DNA of 64,000 nucleotides from Diplonema papillatum (lineage: Eukaryota > Euglenozoa > Diplonemea > Diplonemida > Diplonemidae), in NCBI GenBank assembly GCA_030068145.1, contig JAPJBO010000206.1:62001-126000 (forward strand). The letters are read 5' to 3'. Shown piece after piece: positions 39,487-56,655 of this stretch. The notes below the pieces were generated by a model. It was given only the letters and a program-made list of their open reading frames with translations. It had not been told where the DNA came from and searched no databases. Within the stretch, counting starts at the first letter, position 1, and every line of letters starts with the position of its first letter. A program made the position numbers and the translations under genes.

Positions 39487-41016
39487 ATGGGTCGCTTCGA
39501 GACTGAGCAGCAAGCTCGCGAGCAGATGTCGGTCGACAAGGCGGAGGGAACGCGGAGCTCTGGGTACAAGTGGTACTGGATGCTGTTCGGCGGGAAGGAT
39601 CCTACGAGCGAGCGGGTTGTCCCGATGGACGTGGAGCCGGAGCTGGGCGAGAGCTCGCAGTTGATCGAAGGCTACCCGAAGACGAAGGCGTCGTTGCTCG
39701 CGAACGTCTTCAACTTGTGCAACGTGTGCCTCGGGGCAGGAACGCTGTCGATGCCGTTCGCATTCTCGAACGTCGGCGTCTTGCTCGGACTCATCATCCT
39801 GACTTTGATCTACGTGTTGATGTGCGTTTCAGCTGTGATGCTTTGCGAGGCGGCGCGGAAGGTGAATCCGAACCACACAAACATCACATACGGCGGGATC
39901 ATGTATCACGCCTTCGGGAACAAGGGGAAGTTGATTGTGCAAATCATCATCGTGATTTCCACTGCGGGGATCGGGATTGCGTACTTCCAGCTCATCGGAG
40001 ATCTGCTCTCGCCTCCCATCGCGTACTGGATCGGAGACGAGCCGGCCGACTACTGCAACGCGTGGACCCAGCGGGAGGTGCCGATTTACTTCTCGCTGGC
40101 GCTCGAGTTCTTGCTCTGCATCATGCCGACGCTCAACGCCCTGCGCCACGTGTCGATGCTGGCGGTGGTGTCGATGCTGTACCTGACGGTGATCGTCGTC
40201 GTGAAGAGCGGCGAGAAGTGGGACGAGAAGCCGAGCGACGACGAAGACTTCCTCACCTTCCGGCTCACGACTTCCATCTTCCGGTCGATCTCCATCATGA
40301 CCTTCGCGTTCGCGCCGCACATCCAGGTCGTGACCATGTTCGGCGAGCTCGACAACCCGACCCCCAGGAGGGTGAAAACATGGATTTGGGCATCGCTGAC
40401 GCTCTGCTGGGCGGTGTATGCAGTCGTCGGTTACTTCGGGTACCGCGCCTTTTACAACAAAGTGGAGGGCAACGTGCTGCTTAACCACGAGGCCGACGAG
40501 ACGGAGGTCACCATTGGGAGGATTGGCGTCGCCGTGTCGGTGATGGCTGGGTACCCGATGATGTGCGCACCGTGCGTCACCGCGCTGGACAGGATGTTCT
40601 TCCCGAGGAGGGAAATCGACCTGTGGGGGAGGCGGATCGTGTGGGTGCTGGTTTTCTTGGGGTTCACTTTCGGAATCGCGATTCTGATCGAGGACGTGAG
40701 CATCGTGCTGGGTCTAACCGGGGCGAGCGGGCTGACAGCTGCCGCGTTCTTGATCCCCGCAGCGCTGTACATCTACCTGTACAGGGAGGAGCACGGGTGG
40801 TTCGGCACCGCTCTGACGAAGTGGGCGCACGTCACGTTCGCGTTGGGGTGCTTCTTCGGCAGCGTCGCGATCGTCATCAACCTCATCGACGCGTTCGACG
40901 GCGACGACGACGACATCGAATGCGTGTGGTCCCGCATGTGCGGCGCCCAGCGCTGCTGCACGAACACCTCCACCTACTTCCCCGACCCTGCCTCCCCTGA
41001 CGAATGCCCGTACTGA
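39487..41016 (+). CDS. Amino acid/auxin permease (AAAP/SLC38-type) family transporter
   Basis: A single-exon gene of 509 residues. After a ~68-residue polar N-terminus the family signature TKASLLANVFNLCNVCLGAG then TLSMPFAFSNVG begins TM1. About eleven hydrophobic segments follow, including TFAFAPHIQVVTMFGEL and the PMMCAPCVTALDRMF and VLGLTGASGLTAAAFLIPAA blocks typical of the family. Members are plasma-membrane or vacuolar secondary transporters of neutral or cationic amino acids driven by H+ or Na+; the substrate cannot be read here. The C-terminus is acidic and Cys-rich (CVWSRMCGAQRCC). ATG 39487 is chosen because the open frame upstream to 38869 runs into ITS-like sequence and has no similarity. 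Broken 3' copies follow at 41226 and 41629. Confidence 0.9.
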   Translation: MGRFETEQQAREQMSVDKAEGTRSSGYKWYWMLFGGKDPTSERVVPMDVEPELGESSQLIEGYPKTKASLLANVFNLCNVCLGAGTLSMPFAFSNVGVLLGLIILTLIYVLMCVSAVMLCEAARKVNPNHTNITYGGIMYHAFGNKGKLIVQIIIVISTAGIGIAYFQLIGDLLSPPIAYWIGDEPADYCNAWTQREVPIYFSLALEFLLCIMPTLNALRHVSMLAVVSMLYLTVIVVVKSGEKWDEKPSDDEDFLTFRLTTSIFRSISIMTFAFAPHIQVVTMFGELDNPTPRRVKTWIWASLTLCWAVYAVVGYFGYRAFYNKVEGNVLLNHEADETEVTIGRIGVAVSVMAGYPMMCAPCVTALDRMFFPRREIDLWGRRIVWVLVFLGFTFGIAILIEDVSIVLGLTGASGLTAAAFLIPAALYIYLYREEHGWFGTALTKWAHVTFALGCFFGSVAIVINLIDAFDGDDDDIECVWSRMCGAQRCCTNTSTYFPDPASPDECPY

Positions 41017-41067
41017 AAGCCGGCCAGCGTGAGCGGGCGAGGAGAAAAAGTCTCCCCCCCCCCTTAA

Positions 41068-41145
41068 GAAGACTTGGTGCTGGCCGCAATCATGCATGGG
41101 AGGCAGTGTTCTGTCTGAGCATTAAGCTAATATTCCCCCCCCCCC
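41068..41145 (+). repeat. Hairpin family A copy after the transporter gene
   Basis: 'gaagacttggtgctggc' (a variant of the palindrome half), 'atcatgcatgggaggcag', 'ctgtctgagcattaagctaa' and a C-tract. A second copy with the same variants is at 41775-41835. Family B end sequence follows at 41156-41208. Confidence 0.65.
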
Positions 41146-41225
41146 CCCTTCCTCCGGTGTTGAGCACATACCCATTCCAAGCACGTTCTTGCAATCCCCC
41201 CCTTCCTCCAACCATACGAAGGATT

Positions 41226-41760
41226 TTTGGCATGGTTCCGTCAATCGCGATGTTGATCGAGGGTGTGGGCATCGTGCTGGGTCTGACCGGGGTGGGCTGA
41301 CAGCTGCTGCGTTCTTGATCCCCGCAGCGCAGTGCATCTACCTGTACCGCGGTTGATCGAGGGTGACATCAATTGCACTTATCGGTGGATGTCTTGGCTC
41401 TGGGAACGATGAAGACCGCGGCCAGACGCGATAGTCAATGGGAATTGCAGAAGCATGAGACGCATCAGGTCGTCGAACGCATTAGCGGGCTGGGTTCGCC
41501 CATGCCCATCAGCAGTTGAGTGTCGCTTGAAAATCTAATCTCTCAGACTGCTTTCGACTCTCGATTCGATGATGATTGGCTTGCTGATTATCGTTGATCG
41601 AGTTGAATCGGTTTGAATCGAGAAAGTGGCGAGGAGCACGGGTGGTTCGGCACCGCTCTGACGAAGTGGGCGCACGTCACGTTCGCGTTGGGGTGCTTCT
41701 TCGGCAGTGTCGCGATCGTCATCAACCTCATCGACGCGTTCGACGTCGACGACGATCGAT
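41226..41760 (+). pseudogene. Broken 3' copy of the transporter gene, split by an rDNA insertion
   Basis: Positions 41240-41349 match parent 40674-40785 (IEGVGIVLGLTGVG region through 'atctacctgtacc'). Positions 41629-41755 match parent 40786-40912 (EEHGWFGTALTKWAHVTFAL through NLIDAFD). In the parent these are contiguous. Here the 41351-41628 rDNA segment lies exactly between them, so it entered after, or with, the duplication. Confidence 0.85.
41351..41628 (+). rRNA. ITS1 end, 5.8S rRNA and ITS2 fragment
   Basis: 'cttatcggtggatgtcttgg' followed by 'gaacgatgaagaccgcggcc', 'gcgatagtcaatgggaattg' and 'cagaagcatgag' matches 5.8S rRNA (about 41369-41525), but with substitutions at normally invariant sites (for example the 'gaacgcagc' block reads GACCGCGGC). 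It begins with 'gcggttgatcgagggtgaca', shared with the 58768-58870 copy, and ends in the ITS2-like spacer also seen at 38708. It is a pseudogene inserted within a transporter-exon copy. Confidence 0.8.
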
Positions 41761-42060
41761 ATATTTCCCCTCCCGAGAAGACTTGGTGCTGGCAGCAATC
41801 ATGCATGGGAGGCAGTGTCCTGTCTAAGCATTATACGTCGGCGATGAGACCGCGGGTCCGCCCGCGTCCGCTCACTGCGCGGCGCCGGACGGTCTTTCCT
41901 GGGTCCAGAGAAGTAAACGGGATTTTTTTTTGAAGGAAAATAAACTTGTTTCTTTGAAGACTAATAATAATCCGAACGACAGGTTTGCCGCTCCAATCCG
42001 TCCAGAGAAACAAAGTAGCTTGCTTCATGTGGTCAGCAGCAAGATTAGCAGCTTTCTGGC

Positions 42061-42300
42061 TTCAGACCGTCGTGAGACAGGTTGGTTTTACCCTACTGAT
42101 GGAGAGAGAGCCCATCGGGCCAGCGCATTCCGACAGCAATACGGGGTAGTACGAGAGGAACTCCCGTTTCTAGTCCCTGGTATCTACGGTTGTTCGATCG
42201 GACAGTGCCGTGATGCTACCACTGGATGGATCATGGCTGAACGCCTCTAAGCCAGAACCCAGTCTAGAGGAATGCGTGAGTTACTCAGGGCAAGGTTGTA
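42061..42300 (+). rRNA. LSU (28S) rRNA 3'-end fragment
   Basis: It begins 'ttcagaccgtcgtgagacag', continues 'tttaccctactgatgg', contains the sarcin-ricin-loop core 'agtacgagaggaac', and ends 'tggctgaacgcctctaagcc'. This is the end of domain VI of eukaryotic LSU rRNA. The context (no 18S, no array) and substitutions indicate an isolated fragment. Confidence 0.85.
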
Positions 42301-45300
42301 TCAGCCGCGGTTGTGCGAGTGACGAGCTCTTATTTTTGTATAAGCACCTGCTTTGTAGAAAATACTTGAGGAGACTGCCAGTTGCAAAATCTCGAAGAAG
42401 GTAAATGTGCTGTAGCCCACACGAAACACAGGTAAATCTGGGTTCAGTGGCGGGCGTACGTGTTCAACAACAACAGCCTCCGTCGAAATTAGCACAAGGC
42501 AGTCCCTCGAGTATTTTCCCGGGGGGTCCTCTTGCGTACCCTTCCCGAGGGTCTCGAAACGTCCGGTGCGGAGAGGGCATTGCCGCAGGTCACGGTTGTG
42601 ATGTTTTGTCACACCGATGCCGCGCAACACGCTTGCATGCAACACAGAAATGTCCTTCCCCCCCCTTAAAAGCCAGACAACTATACAACGACCCCCCCCG
42701 AGACGAAGAACGAGGTGCACACAACACCGCGGTGAAAAAAACACCGGGGGCTAGTCCCTCAAGGTTTCATACCCCACTTTGGGAGCCGTACACTCCCCTT
42801 TTTACCACTTTCTATTTGCATCCCTTTCCTAGACGACATCTTCCTCGAAGAAGACTTGATGCTAGCATCAACCATGCATGAGAGGCAGTGCTCTGCCTAA
42901 ACATTAAACTACGATTTTCCCCCAAAAAAAAAGAGGGCCAGTCCCTCAGTCCCGCAGTTCGGAGCAGACCTACTACAGTGCAGCACCATGAGCTCGCAAA
43001 GCGTGGCTCAAGGCTTTTCACGGGAAGCCGCGCTGTCATCGGAAAGCATCACCGTCCTCTCTCTGGAGAAGAAAGAAAGGATATGATCCTCCTCCAGTTC
43101 CGATGGCGCGCGCTATCCGTACCCGATGTCGAGTTGAGTCCATTTGCGAACGAGGTCTTGACATGCAGTCATCGGGAACCAGACGTATTCGCGGCGACTC
43201 CGGAGGAAGGCGGTCTTTTCACGCTCCCACCCCAAGGCATGGACGGTGTCTTCGGAGTCACAAAACAAAGAAAGAAATAAAAAGGTCGCTGCCTTCTTGT
43301 GTCGGCGGCCACAGCCGGGCAAAAAGAGAAGAGAAAGAGAAAAAGAGAAAAAGGCCGCTCCTGGTCCAGGAACGTGACGGTCAACCACAGCTTTTGCAAA
43401 GCTTGAGTCGGAGGCAGCACAGTGCCACAACCCCGTCCGCTCTGCCCTGCGGCTGACCGTCTCGACGAGCTTGTGTTTCAGCGCGAGCGCCAAGCCCCAA
43501 GGTGCGCCAAGCCTTGATGCTTTAGTTTGGGAAATCGGTAGCCACTTGACCCGTAGGCCCGTGGCTCTGCAGTACCGCCGAACACGTGAAGCTTGGCTCC
43601 CGTGTAGCAGGCTTTCCTTGGTACCGCAGGGGCTTATATATGAATAGCAAACTTGGGCCGTCTCCCAAGTTTACTGTTTACCCGAAAAAAAACTTGGGCG
43701 GGCGGGGAAAAAAAAAATGATAATCTTCTGAACAGGCAGTTCTTTTTTTGGGTGTTGGCCAGGGTCAGTCAGGGCACCATGCCACCGAAGAAGCGGGCGA
43801 GATTCGATGGCACACTCGCTGGCTTTTTAGCTCCAAATGCAGAACCTGCTGGGCATGCTCGAGTGCGCCCAGGAAGGAGAAGTGTCAGCAGCTCAAGAGA
43901 AAGCGCAGCATCAGCCAATATTCGGGTTATCGCACCTACGACTGCCACTCTAGCCGACTTCATGAAACAACAACTCGCTCCCAGAGGTTTCGCATTCCAA
44001 TCGACGCATGCAGGAACTATGTGCGGGAATTATGCAACATCGCAGAGAAGTCTAGATTACGTAGACCTCTGTCTCCGTGGTGGCTTGTATTGACCGGAGC
44101 AGGTGCTGGCGCCAGGAAACTAGTTCGGGGCTAACGTTCTCAGTTGGAACACAAACAGACCCTGTTGCCCCAACGCCCTTACCCGATCTTCTTGCCGCAG
44201 CGCGTTCTGACTGCCAAGTTGGCACCTGGCTGGGCGAGCATGACGCAGCAGTGTCCAACGTGAGACGAGAAGCGTCGGAAACTTCTGCCAAAAGGCAACA
44301 TTCCAATTCCCGCCAAATCTCTCAGACCCATATAAGTCCCTGTGGTACCGGTCAAAAAGAAGAAAATAAAACGAGCTTGGCCTCTGGCGGTGCAAGCACC
44401 ACGCGCTCTCAAGTAACGAACATCCCCCCCCCCCCCATGAGCGGCAATGTTCTGCCTAAACACTAAACTAAGATTCCCCCCCCGTAGCAACTCTTGCTTG
44501 ACCAATTCTGTTTCCAGCAAAATTATCCCCGAAGACGCGGCTTCGCCCTTCCCCCGCTACCTTTGGTTCGCTCATACGACAACCCACCACCCCCCCTCTC
44601 GTCCAATCCTGCTAGTCCAATCATTTAGTCAACACATGCTTCGTTGAATGCGGTCTTTTGCTGTTCTGCTGTTTTCTTCATCTTGTTATGCATCAGCTTG
44701 CCCAATTCATCCCGTCCCTGTTGTTGGTACCGCGATTGGATGGTGGCAACGTGTGGATCGCGGTGAGAGAGGAATAAATAGCCGAAGCCATCCACTCGAT
44801 TGCTCCGTTTGAAAGAAAACGAACCAGCCCCGACACAACTGGATTGGAGTGAAAGTTTGCCCACTCATTATCTGACGCCGACTGCCATTGCCGGTCCAAC
44901 CCGTGTCGTCGGTCTTGCTCACCGAAGTGGCCCACTGAGAACTTAGGAGGGTTCACCGAAATCCTTTATGAACTGGCGTTCCTTGACCAACCTGTCAAAG
45001 CTGAGAGAGAAGCTGAAGCCTATGCCAGTGACCGTTTAGCTCTTAGTTCTTCCGTATCCAGCATTCTATCAAACCCATTTTTACACTTTTACAGAATAGT
45101 TGAGTCTGAGCTCTCGACGAGTTAGAGAAAGAAATCTAGGATTCGTAGAACTTCCCACGTGTAATTGAGACGCAGCAGAAGGACAGCAGGGTCCGCTGCA
45201 TTTTTGGGAGACCTTTTCCGGGCAGAGGCAGCGGTGTTGTGTCCCCATTGCGTGCTTTCGGGGTTGTATGTGCGCCGACGGACGGCAAGGCGATACGCTA

Positions 45301-46699
45301 GTACCGTGCGCGAGTGGATGGCGTGGGGCTCCCTTCTGCCCGAAGTGAGCGGCACCCTTGGGTTGGGCTCTCCCCTTCGTGTGGTACAGAACGGGGGCAA
45401 CCGGTGGGGCCTGCGTTTGTCAGTTTTTTTGCTTTACCCCTCCAACCTCGCTTTTGGCGAGTGGATACGAGGAGTTCGCTCAGAATCGTAAAGGACTCCA
45501 ACTTGACGCGCCGAAGGCGCTCATGGTGGACCGTGGTGGACCGTGAATCACGGTCCACCACGGTCTATCAGGTCCATCTCTAGTCCCTAGAGCTGCATCG
45601 AATTGCCCGGTGCTGTATTCTTCGTGCTATCACGGTCTATCAAGAGGGGGTAGACCGGCTCACACACATGCTAAAGAGCAACGCGCCGAAGCTGACATAG
45701 AAAAAGAAAAGCTGTTTCCATTGTTCCATTTCCGTCTGCCCAGCAACAAAGACGGCGGTTTGCCATTTTCGTCGCGTGGCCAAAAAAAGCAAACACTCCT
45801 AGAAAATAAGAAAAGATAAAGCTTTTTCTTTCTCCCCCGATTCTTCAAACGTGCGTATTTCACGCCTTTTCTACTTTCGTATGTCCGAAGCTGTCTCTGG
45901 GCGACCAGCGGAGGTGATTTTTCCGTGGTCTCGAAGACCAGGGGTGGCCACCATTTGTGTCTAACAAATGCAATTTGTCAAGAACAACTGATCGATGGCA
46001 GCGTAGTATACTCACTCCGTTAGATGAAGAAAACAGGTTTGAAGGAAGCACACAAATAAATGAAGCTGCCTTCGCCCGATGCTAGTCGTGCGGACCTGGC
46101 GCGTAACCCTCACGCATAACTTGACACTGGGGTCTGACTTAGAAGCCTCCCACGCTTCATCTCGTGGTAGCCAAGCGAAACCCCCGCAGGACCCCAGCAA
46201 CCCCGAACGAGTGGCTCCAACGCCAAACGAGCCAGCGAATTCCTCGTCCCGCGAATCGATGGAGCTAAGGACCTCAGGCGGATCAACGAGCGGAAAGGAA
46301 ACGAGAGGCGTCGCGTCAGAGAGCGAAGGACCCCGCTACTGGATAGGCGACACCCGAACATCACCCGATCACGGAGTTGGACGGGCGAGGGGACCGAGAA
46401 GAGCATTCGTGCGGGCAAAGTGAAGGCTCCCTGTGCACGTGGGTGCTCCTCGTTGCGTTTTCTCCGCTTCTCAACAATCAAGTTGCTATTGGTTTTGTGT
46501 GTTGTATTCTGCTTGCTGGTCTGCGGATACCGAAAAGGCAAGTCGAACCCATCTAGCAAGATTGGACTTCAGTCTCACAGATTGGAGAGCGAGGGATCCC
46601 GATCACTACAACTCAACAACACAGCACAATACAACACAATACACAACACGACACATCACAACACACGCGCCTATCCAGGCCGCCACACGTGATGTTTGC
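42301..46699. other. Spacer of repeats with one doubtful open frame
   Basis: Pieces are: family D 42325-42515; hairpin family A 42850-42915 and a tail copy 44437-44490; family F inverted 43290-43625; a sequence at 44855-44945 related to the 239-bp tandem repeat after DRC10; the 'gatagacc' dispersed repeat inverted at 45530-45665; family E 45953-46055. An open frame at 46079-46423 is Ser/Pro-rich and not convincing. Confidence 0.5.
43780..44093 (+). CDS. Doubtful small basic protein or exon
   Basis: From an ATG this reads MPPKKRARFDGTLAGFLAPN, then an Arg/Ser-rich stretch, LADFMKQQLAPRGFAF and a stop after 104 residues. The basic PKKRAR start could be a nuclear localisation signal. An overlapping second frame (44077-44466) has GTQTDPVAPTPLPDLLAAA. 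No domain is recognised and no splice partner was found; it could equally be a decayed transposon frame. Confidence 0.25.
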
Positions 46700-52844
<6,145 letters not shown>

Positions 52845-53970
52845 ACCGGCCGCACCTTTGTGGCACCTAGTGGGCGATCCCTCGGACACCTCTGGGATGC
52901 CGTTCGATTTCATGCGTGACGGCGCACATCACGACGCCAGCGTCTGCTGCGTTGGTGTCGGTGTTGGTAGTCGCTCGCAACTTTTCGCGCTTTATTGCTC
53001 CCGGGGGTCCTTGTCACCGAGAGCTTAGAATCACCGGTTTCTAGAAAACACCGAGTCTGAGAAAAAAGCAGCCGTTTGGCAAGTCCGTACTGCCCGTAGC
53101 TATCGCATCCCCCCAGTGCTCGCCTGCCTTCGTGGCACTTGCACTTTACAGAACTCAATGCTCACATTATTGCTCGTTGTGGAACCCGGCTTTCTTGCGC
53201 GCAGCACGTGTTTCCACACGTGCGCCGAAGGGGCCGTTTTCTCGCTCGGACGCAGTTCACGTCAAAACGATCGTCGTTGCTTTCGGTGTTTTCGCTCACG
53301 AGCAATGCTGCAGAAGTCGTGCAGACACTCACTGGGCACTTGGCCTTGGAATTGGGCTCAGCACATGAAACCAACTGCGAGAAAGCACCTCTCGTGGCTT
53401 CGCGTGGACGGGGCACTGCCCAAACCTGAACCGTGCCGCTCCTGTATTCAGCATGAACGAAGTTGTCCCCCCAGTGCAGCTCTTTCTCGATGAACTGCGT
53501 GATGGTGCGTGGCGGCCCCTGGTTGGTTGGTGGTGTGTTTGTCAGGTTGATTCCGTTAACGGACGATGTCTCGACCCCCGAATGGGTGGGCGTGCCGGTG
53601 CAGAGGTCGGCGGCTTGCTGCTTATCCGAAACGCGCACTGGATACTGGTCACACGGATGCCGAAGTGCACCTTCCCCCACCCGCCTCGACCGGCAACCAG
53701 CGAGTGAAGCCACACGTCAAAAAAGATCAACACTTTGCTGCTGTGCACAGATGCGTTGCAAAACCTGCCCAAGGAGCCCCGGTTCCCCCCACTACGGAGT
53801 ACCTCTGGAGAACCCTGTCCCCTCTCCGGCCGGTACGGGGGTTTATCACAATCATCATCACATAAGAAACCGTCCAGGAGAGGGGAGGACAAGCCGCCTT
53901 TCCGACCGATCGGGCCCACCGTCGTTTCCGAATAGCAAGAGGGGGGGGTGGCCGGGGGCGGTCCACCGCG
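52845..53970. other. Spacer with a possible unassigned exon
   Basis: No repeat family is obvious. On the minus strand about 53380-53740 is open in one frame, reading GPPRTITQFIEKELHWGDNF then VHAEYRSGTVQVWAVP, which looks protein-like, but no splice partner or domain was found. A G-rich run (53940-53957) precedes the DRC10 start. Confidence 0.3.
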
Positions 53971-55742
53971 ATGAACCCGCAGACGAAGTGCGAGGCTGGG
54001 CGAATACTCGCTGTGATCGACGAGGCGTTGGACGACCTCGAGCTCCTCAGCTTCCTGCCGCAGTTCTACAACAACCTCTCGAAGGATGACCTGGCCCACC
54101 TCAGCGGCGGCGACTCCGCCAAGGCCGCCGCGACGCTGTCCGGGCACTTCGACCTCGAGCGGCGGCTGGAAGTCAGCAGCGACCCGGTAGACCTGCAGAA
54201 CCACATCCAGTCCACGAACGCCGTCGTGTCGCTGCTGAAAGCCAGCGGTTGCGGCCATGAGGTATCCAGACCTGTTTTTTCGCCCCATGCAATGTGTGAG
54301 GAAACCGAACCGCCCACGTAGTGGGACCTTCTGATCATGATCATTTGCCAATTTGCCACCTGAAACCACAGGATTCGGGTTCAGGGTAGTGCGGTCAACG
54401 AAAATCAGTAGTGCACGCGCCGGTGCGCTGGGGTTCTCCTCCAGAACAACGGCTGCGTATGCACGAGAGAAGTCAAAACGGTCCCAACGCGAAGAGTGCT
54501 CTTGCGGGAACCGCCTCCCCCGACTAGAGTCCTGTCCTGTCTGCAGACACTCAGGTTCCGCGCTGATGGTGGTCCGCCTTATGTATCCGTGGTTTAAAGG
54601 ACCGAAACACGGCGCAGACGGGACCAGTGCGGTGTTGAGCACATACCCATTCCAAGCACGTTCTTGCAACTCCCCCTACTAGAGTATTTGATGTTCTCCC
54701 CATCTTCAGCCTCGCCGTTCCCAACGTACTGGCTCTCATTTTTTGTGACCACTTCCCAACACTCGCACACCTGGCAAAGCTTTCTTAGAGCGCATCCGGC
54801 GCGTATTACGGTTTCTGAGCGAACTCCTCATATCCACTCGCCAAAAGCGAGGTTCGAGGGGTAAAGCAACCCCTGACAAACGCAGGCCCCACCGTTTGCC
54901 CCCCCTTTTTGTACTCCCCTTTCGACACACGCGTGCACACACATCCACAGTACCAACCATCCACCGGCCCTTCGGACGCGATTGCGCGGTTCAAGAAGGT
55001 TATCGGGATTCTCCGCGGGCTGATGAACAACAACTTCAGCACCACGGTTGAGGAGGACGACCAGAAGCTCCAGATCCTCCGTGACACCGTCAGCAGGGAG
55101 CAGCACGCGTCTGCCGACGTGAAGGCGCTGAACCGCGAGTTCATGACCGAGCGAAAGCTGCGGCAGACCGAAGTCCTGAAGAAGGACCAGGCCATCCACA
55201 AGCTCATGGACGACTTAGAAGAAGTGCAGAGAAAGGCGCACGAGGACCTGGTCGACTACGAACGCGTCGCTGAGGAAAAGCAGAGCTTGGAACAGCAGCA
55301 GGCGGCGCAGGACGAAGGCGACTTGGAGAACAAAGTAGCAGACCTCGAAGCACAGCTCGCAAAGCTCAAGGAAGCGAACCAGCGCGACGAGGGCACCCTC
55401 CGTGCGGAGCGTAAGAAGAAGGAGAACAACCTGTCGACGATCATCACCGACTACGACCGAGAGATGACGCAGAAAACGGGCGAAAAAGAGAAGCTGCAGT
55501 ACGAATTCGAGGAAGACTCGACCGAACTCGCGAAGGTGGAGGCGGAGCTCAAGCAGTTCGAAGAGGAGAACACGAGGTGGGCGGAAGAAGACCAGATCAA
55601 GATGGAAGCCATCAAGCACCGCGCCGTCATCAAGCACCGCATGGACGACTCCGCGAAGACTGTGCAGGCCTTCTGGCGGTGCTTTGCTGAGCGGAACAAC
55701 CTCAAGAAGAAGGCCAAAAAGAAAGGAAAAGGGAAGAAATAA
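53971..55742 (+). CDS. DRC10: Dynein regulatory complex protein 10 (IQCD family), 2 exons
   Basis: Exons 53971-54258 and 54951-55742 join in phase 0 (donor CATGAG|GTATCC, acceptor CATCCACAG) into 359 residues. The N-terminus KCEAGRILAVIDEALDDLEL then LSFLPQFY aligns with the conserved opening of IQCD/DRC10 (human: 'EAKRIMSILDEAIYKVEL'). Residues ~100-330 are a near-continuous coiled coil. The C-terminus has an IQ motif (~330-345, AKTVQAFWRCFAERNNL) and a lysine-rich tail ending KKKGKGKK, as in vertebrate DRC10. It is a subunit of the nexin-dynein regulatory complex that links outer doublets in the axoneme and controls dynein; the IQ motif may bind calmodulin. DRC9 (IQCG) shares the IQ and Lys tail, but the N-terminal block favours DRC10. 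Confidence 0.88.
54287..54672 (+). repeat. Families J and B in the DRC10 intron
   Basis: Positions 54287-54402 copy 4107-4222 (both contain 'gaccttctgatcatgatcat' and 'cagggtagtgcggtcaacga'). Positions 54527-54672 are a good family B copy matching 2785-2932, ending 'ccattccaagcacgttcttg'. Families J and B also occur near each other in the 2.7-6.2 kb spacer. Confidence 0.75.
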
Positions 55743-55756
55743 ACCCCGCGTGCGCC

Positions 55757-55914
55757 GATCACGATCCTCCGTACGGTGCCTACAGCTCATCACGATCCTC
55801 CGTACGGTGCCTACAGCTCATCACGATCCTCCGTACGGTGCCTACAGCTCATCACGATCCTCCGTACGGTGCCTACAGCTCATCACGATCCTCCGTACGG
55901 TGCCTACAGCTCTC
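55757..55914 (+). repeat. 31-bp tandem repeat, five copies
   Basis: CGATCCTCCGTACGGTGCCT plus ACAGCTCATCA is repeated five times without visible changes, starting 15 bases after the DRC10 stop codon, so it lies in the probable 3' UTR. Confidence 0.95.
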
Positions 55915-56151
55915 GGGGCACCACTGCCCGCTGTTCCGTTTGTGTGCTACGCTGGTGCCTCGATATCGTTCCGGGGAAATACTGAGCCTGCAGGCCAAAG
56001 CTTTCCGCAGCGCCAACGACTTCGCGGCGTGGACCACGCACGCCTGGCTTTGTGATACCAGTACGCGGCCAACTATGGGTGGATCGCTTGAGCATCGTCC
56101 ATTTTCGGGACCGGTGCATTCGGCAGGTGAGTTGTTACACACTCATTATCG

Positions 56152-56655
56152 GATGCCGACTTCCATGGCCACCGTCCTGCTGTCAAGATGAACCGACACC
56201 CTTTGTGGGATCTGATGAGCGATCACTCGGACACCTTAAGTCAGCTCTCGGTTCATCCCGCGTCGCCAGTCCTGCTTACCAGAAGTGGCCCACTTAGAAC
56301 CAGGATTCTACGTCAGGGTTCAATGAAGTAACTCCGAGCTCACGCCCATTTAAAGTTTGAGAATAGGTCGAGGAAGCGATTTCCCCAATGGATGCCGACT
56401 TCCATGGCCACCGTCCTGCTGTCAAGATGAACCGACACCCTTTGTGGGATCTGATGAGCGATCACTCGGACACCTTAAGTCAGCTCTCGGTTCATCCCGC
56501 GTCGCCAGTCCTGCTTACCAGAAGTGGCCCACTTAGAACCAGGATTCTACGTCAGGGTTCAATGAAGTAACCCCGAGCTCACGCCCATTTAAAGTTTGAG
56601 AATAGGTCGAGGAAGCGATTTCCCCAATGGATGCCGACTTCCATGGCCACCGTCC
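56152..56655 (+). repeat. 239-bp tandem repeat, 2.1 copies
   Basis: The unit starts GATGCCGACTTCCATGGCCA at 56152, 56391 and 56630. The two full copies differ by about one base ('aactccgagct' against 'aaccccgagct'). A diverged relative lies at 44855-44945 ('gacgccgactgccattgcc', 'gaagtggcccact'). Confidence 0.9.

Noticed and set aside
41930..42250. Open frame of 106 codons
   Set aside because: It runs through the LSU rRNA 3'-end fragment.
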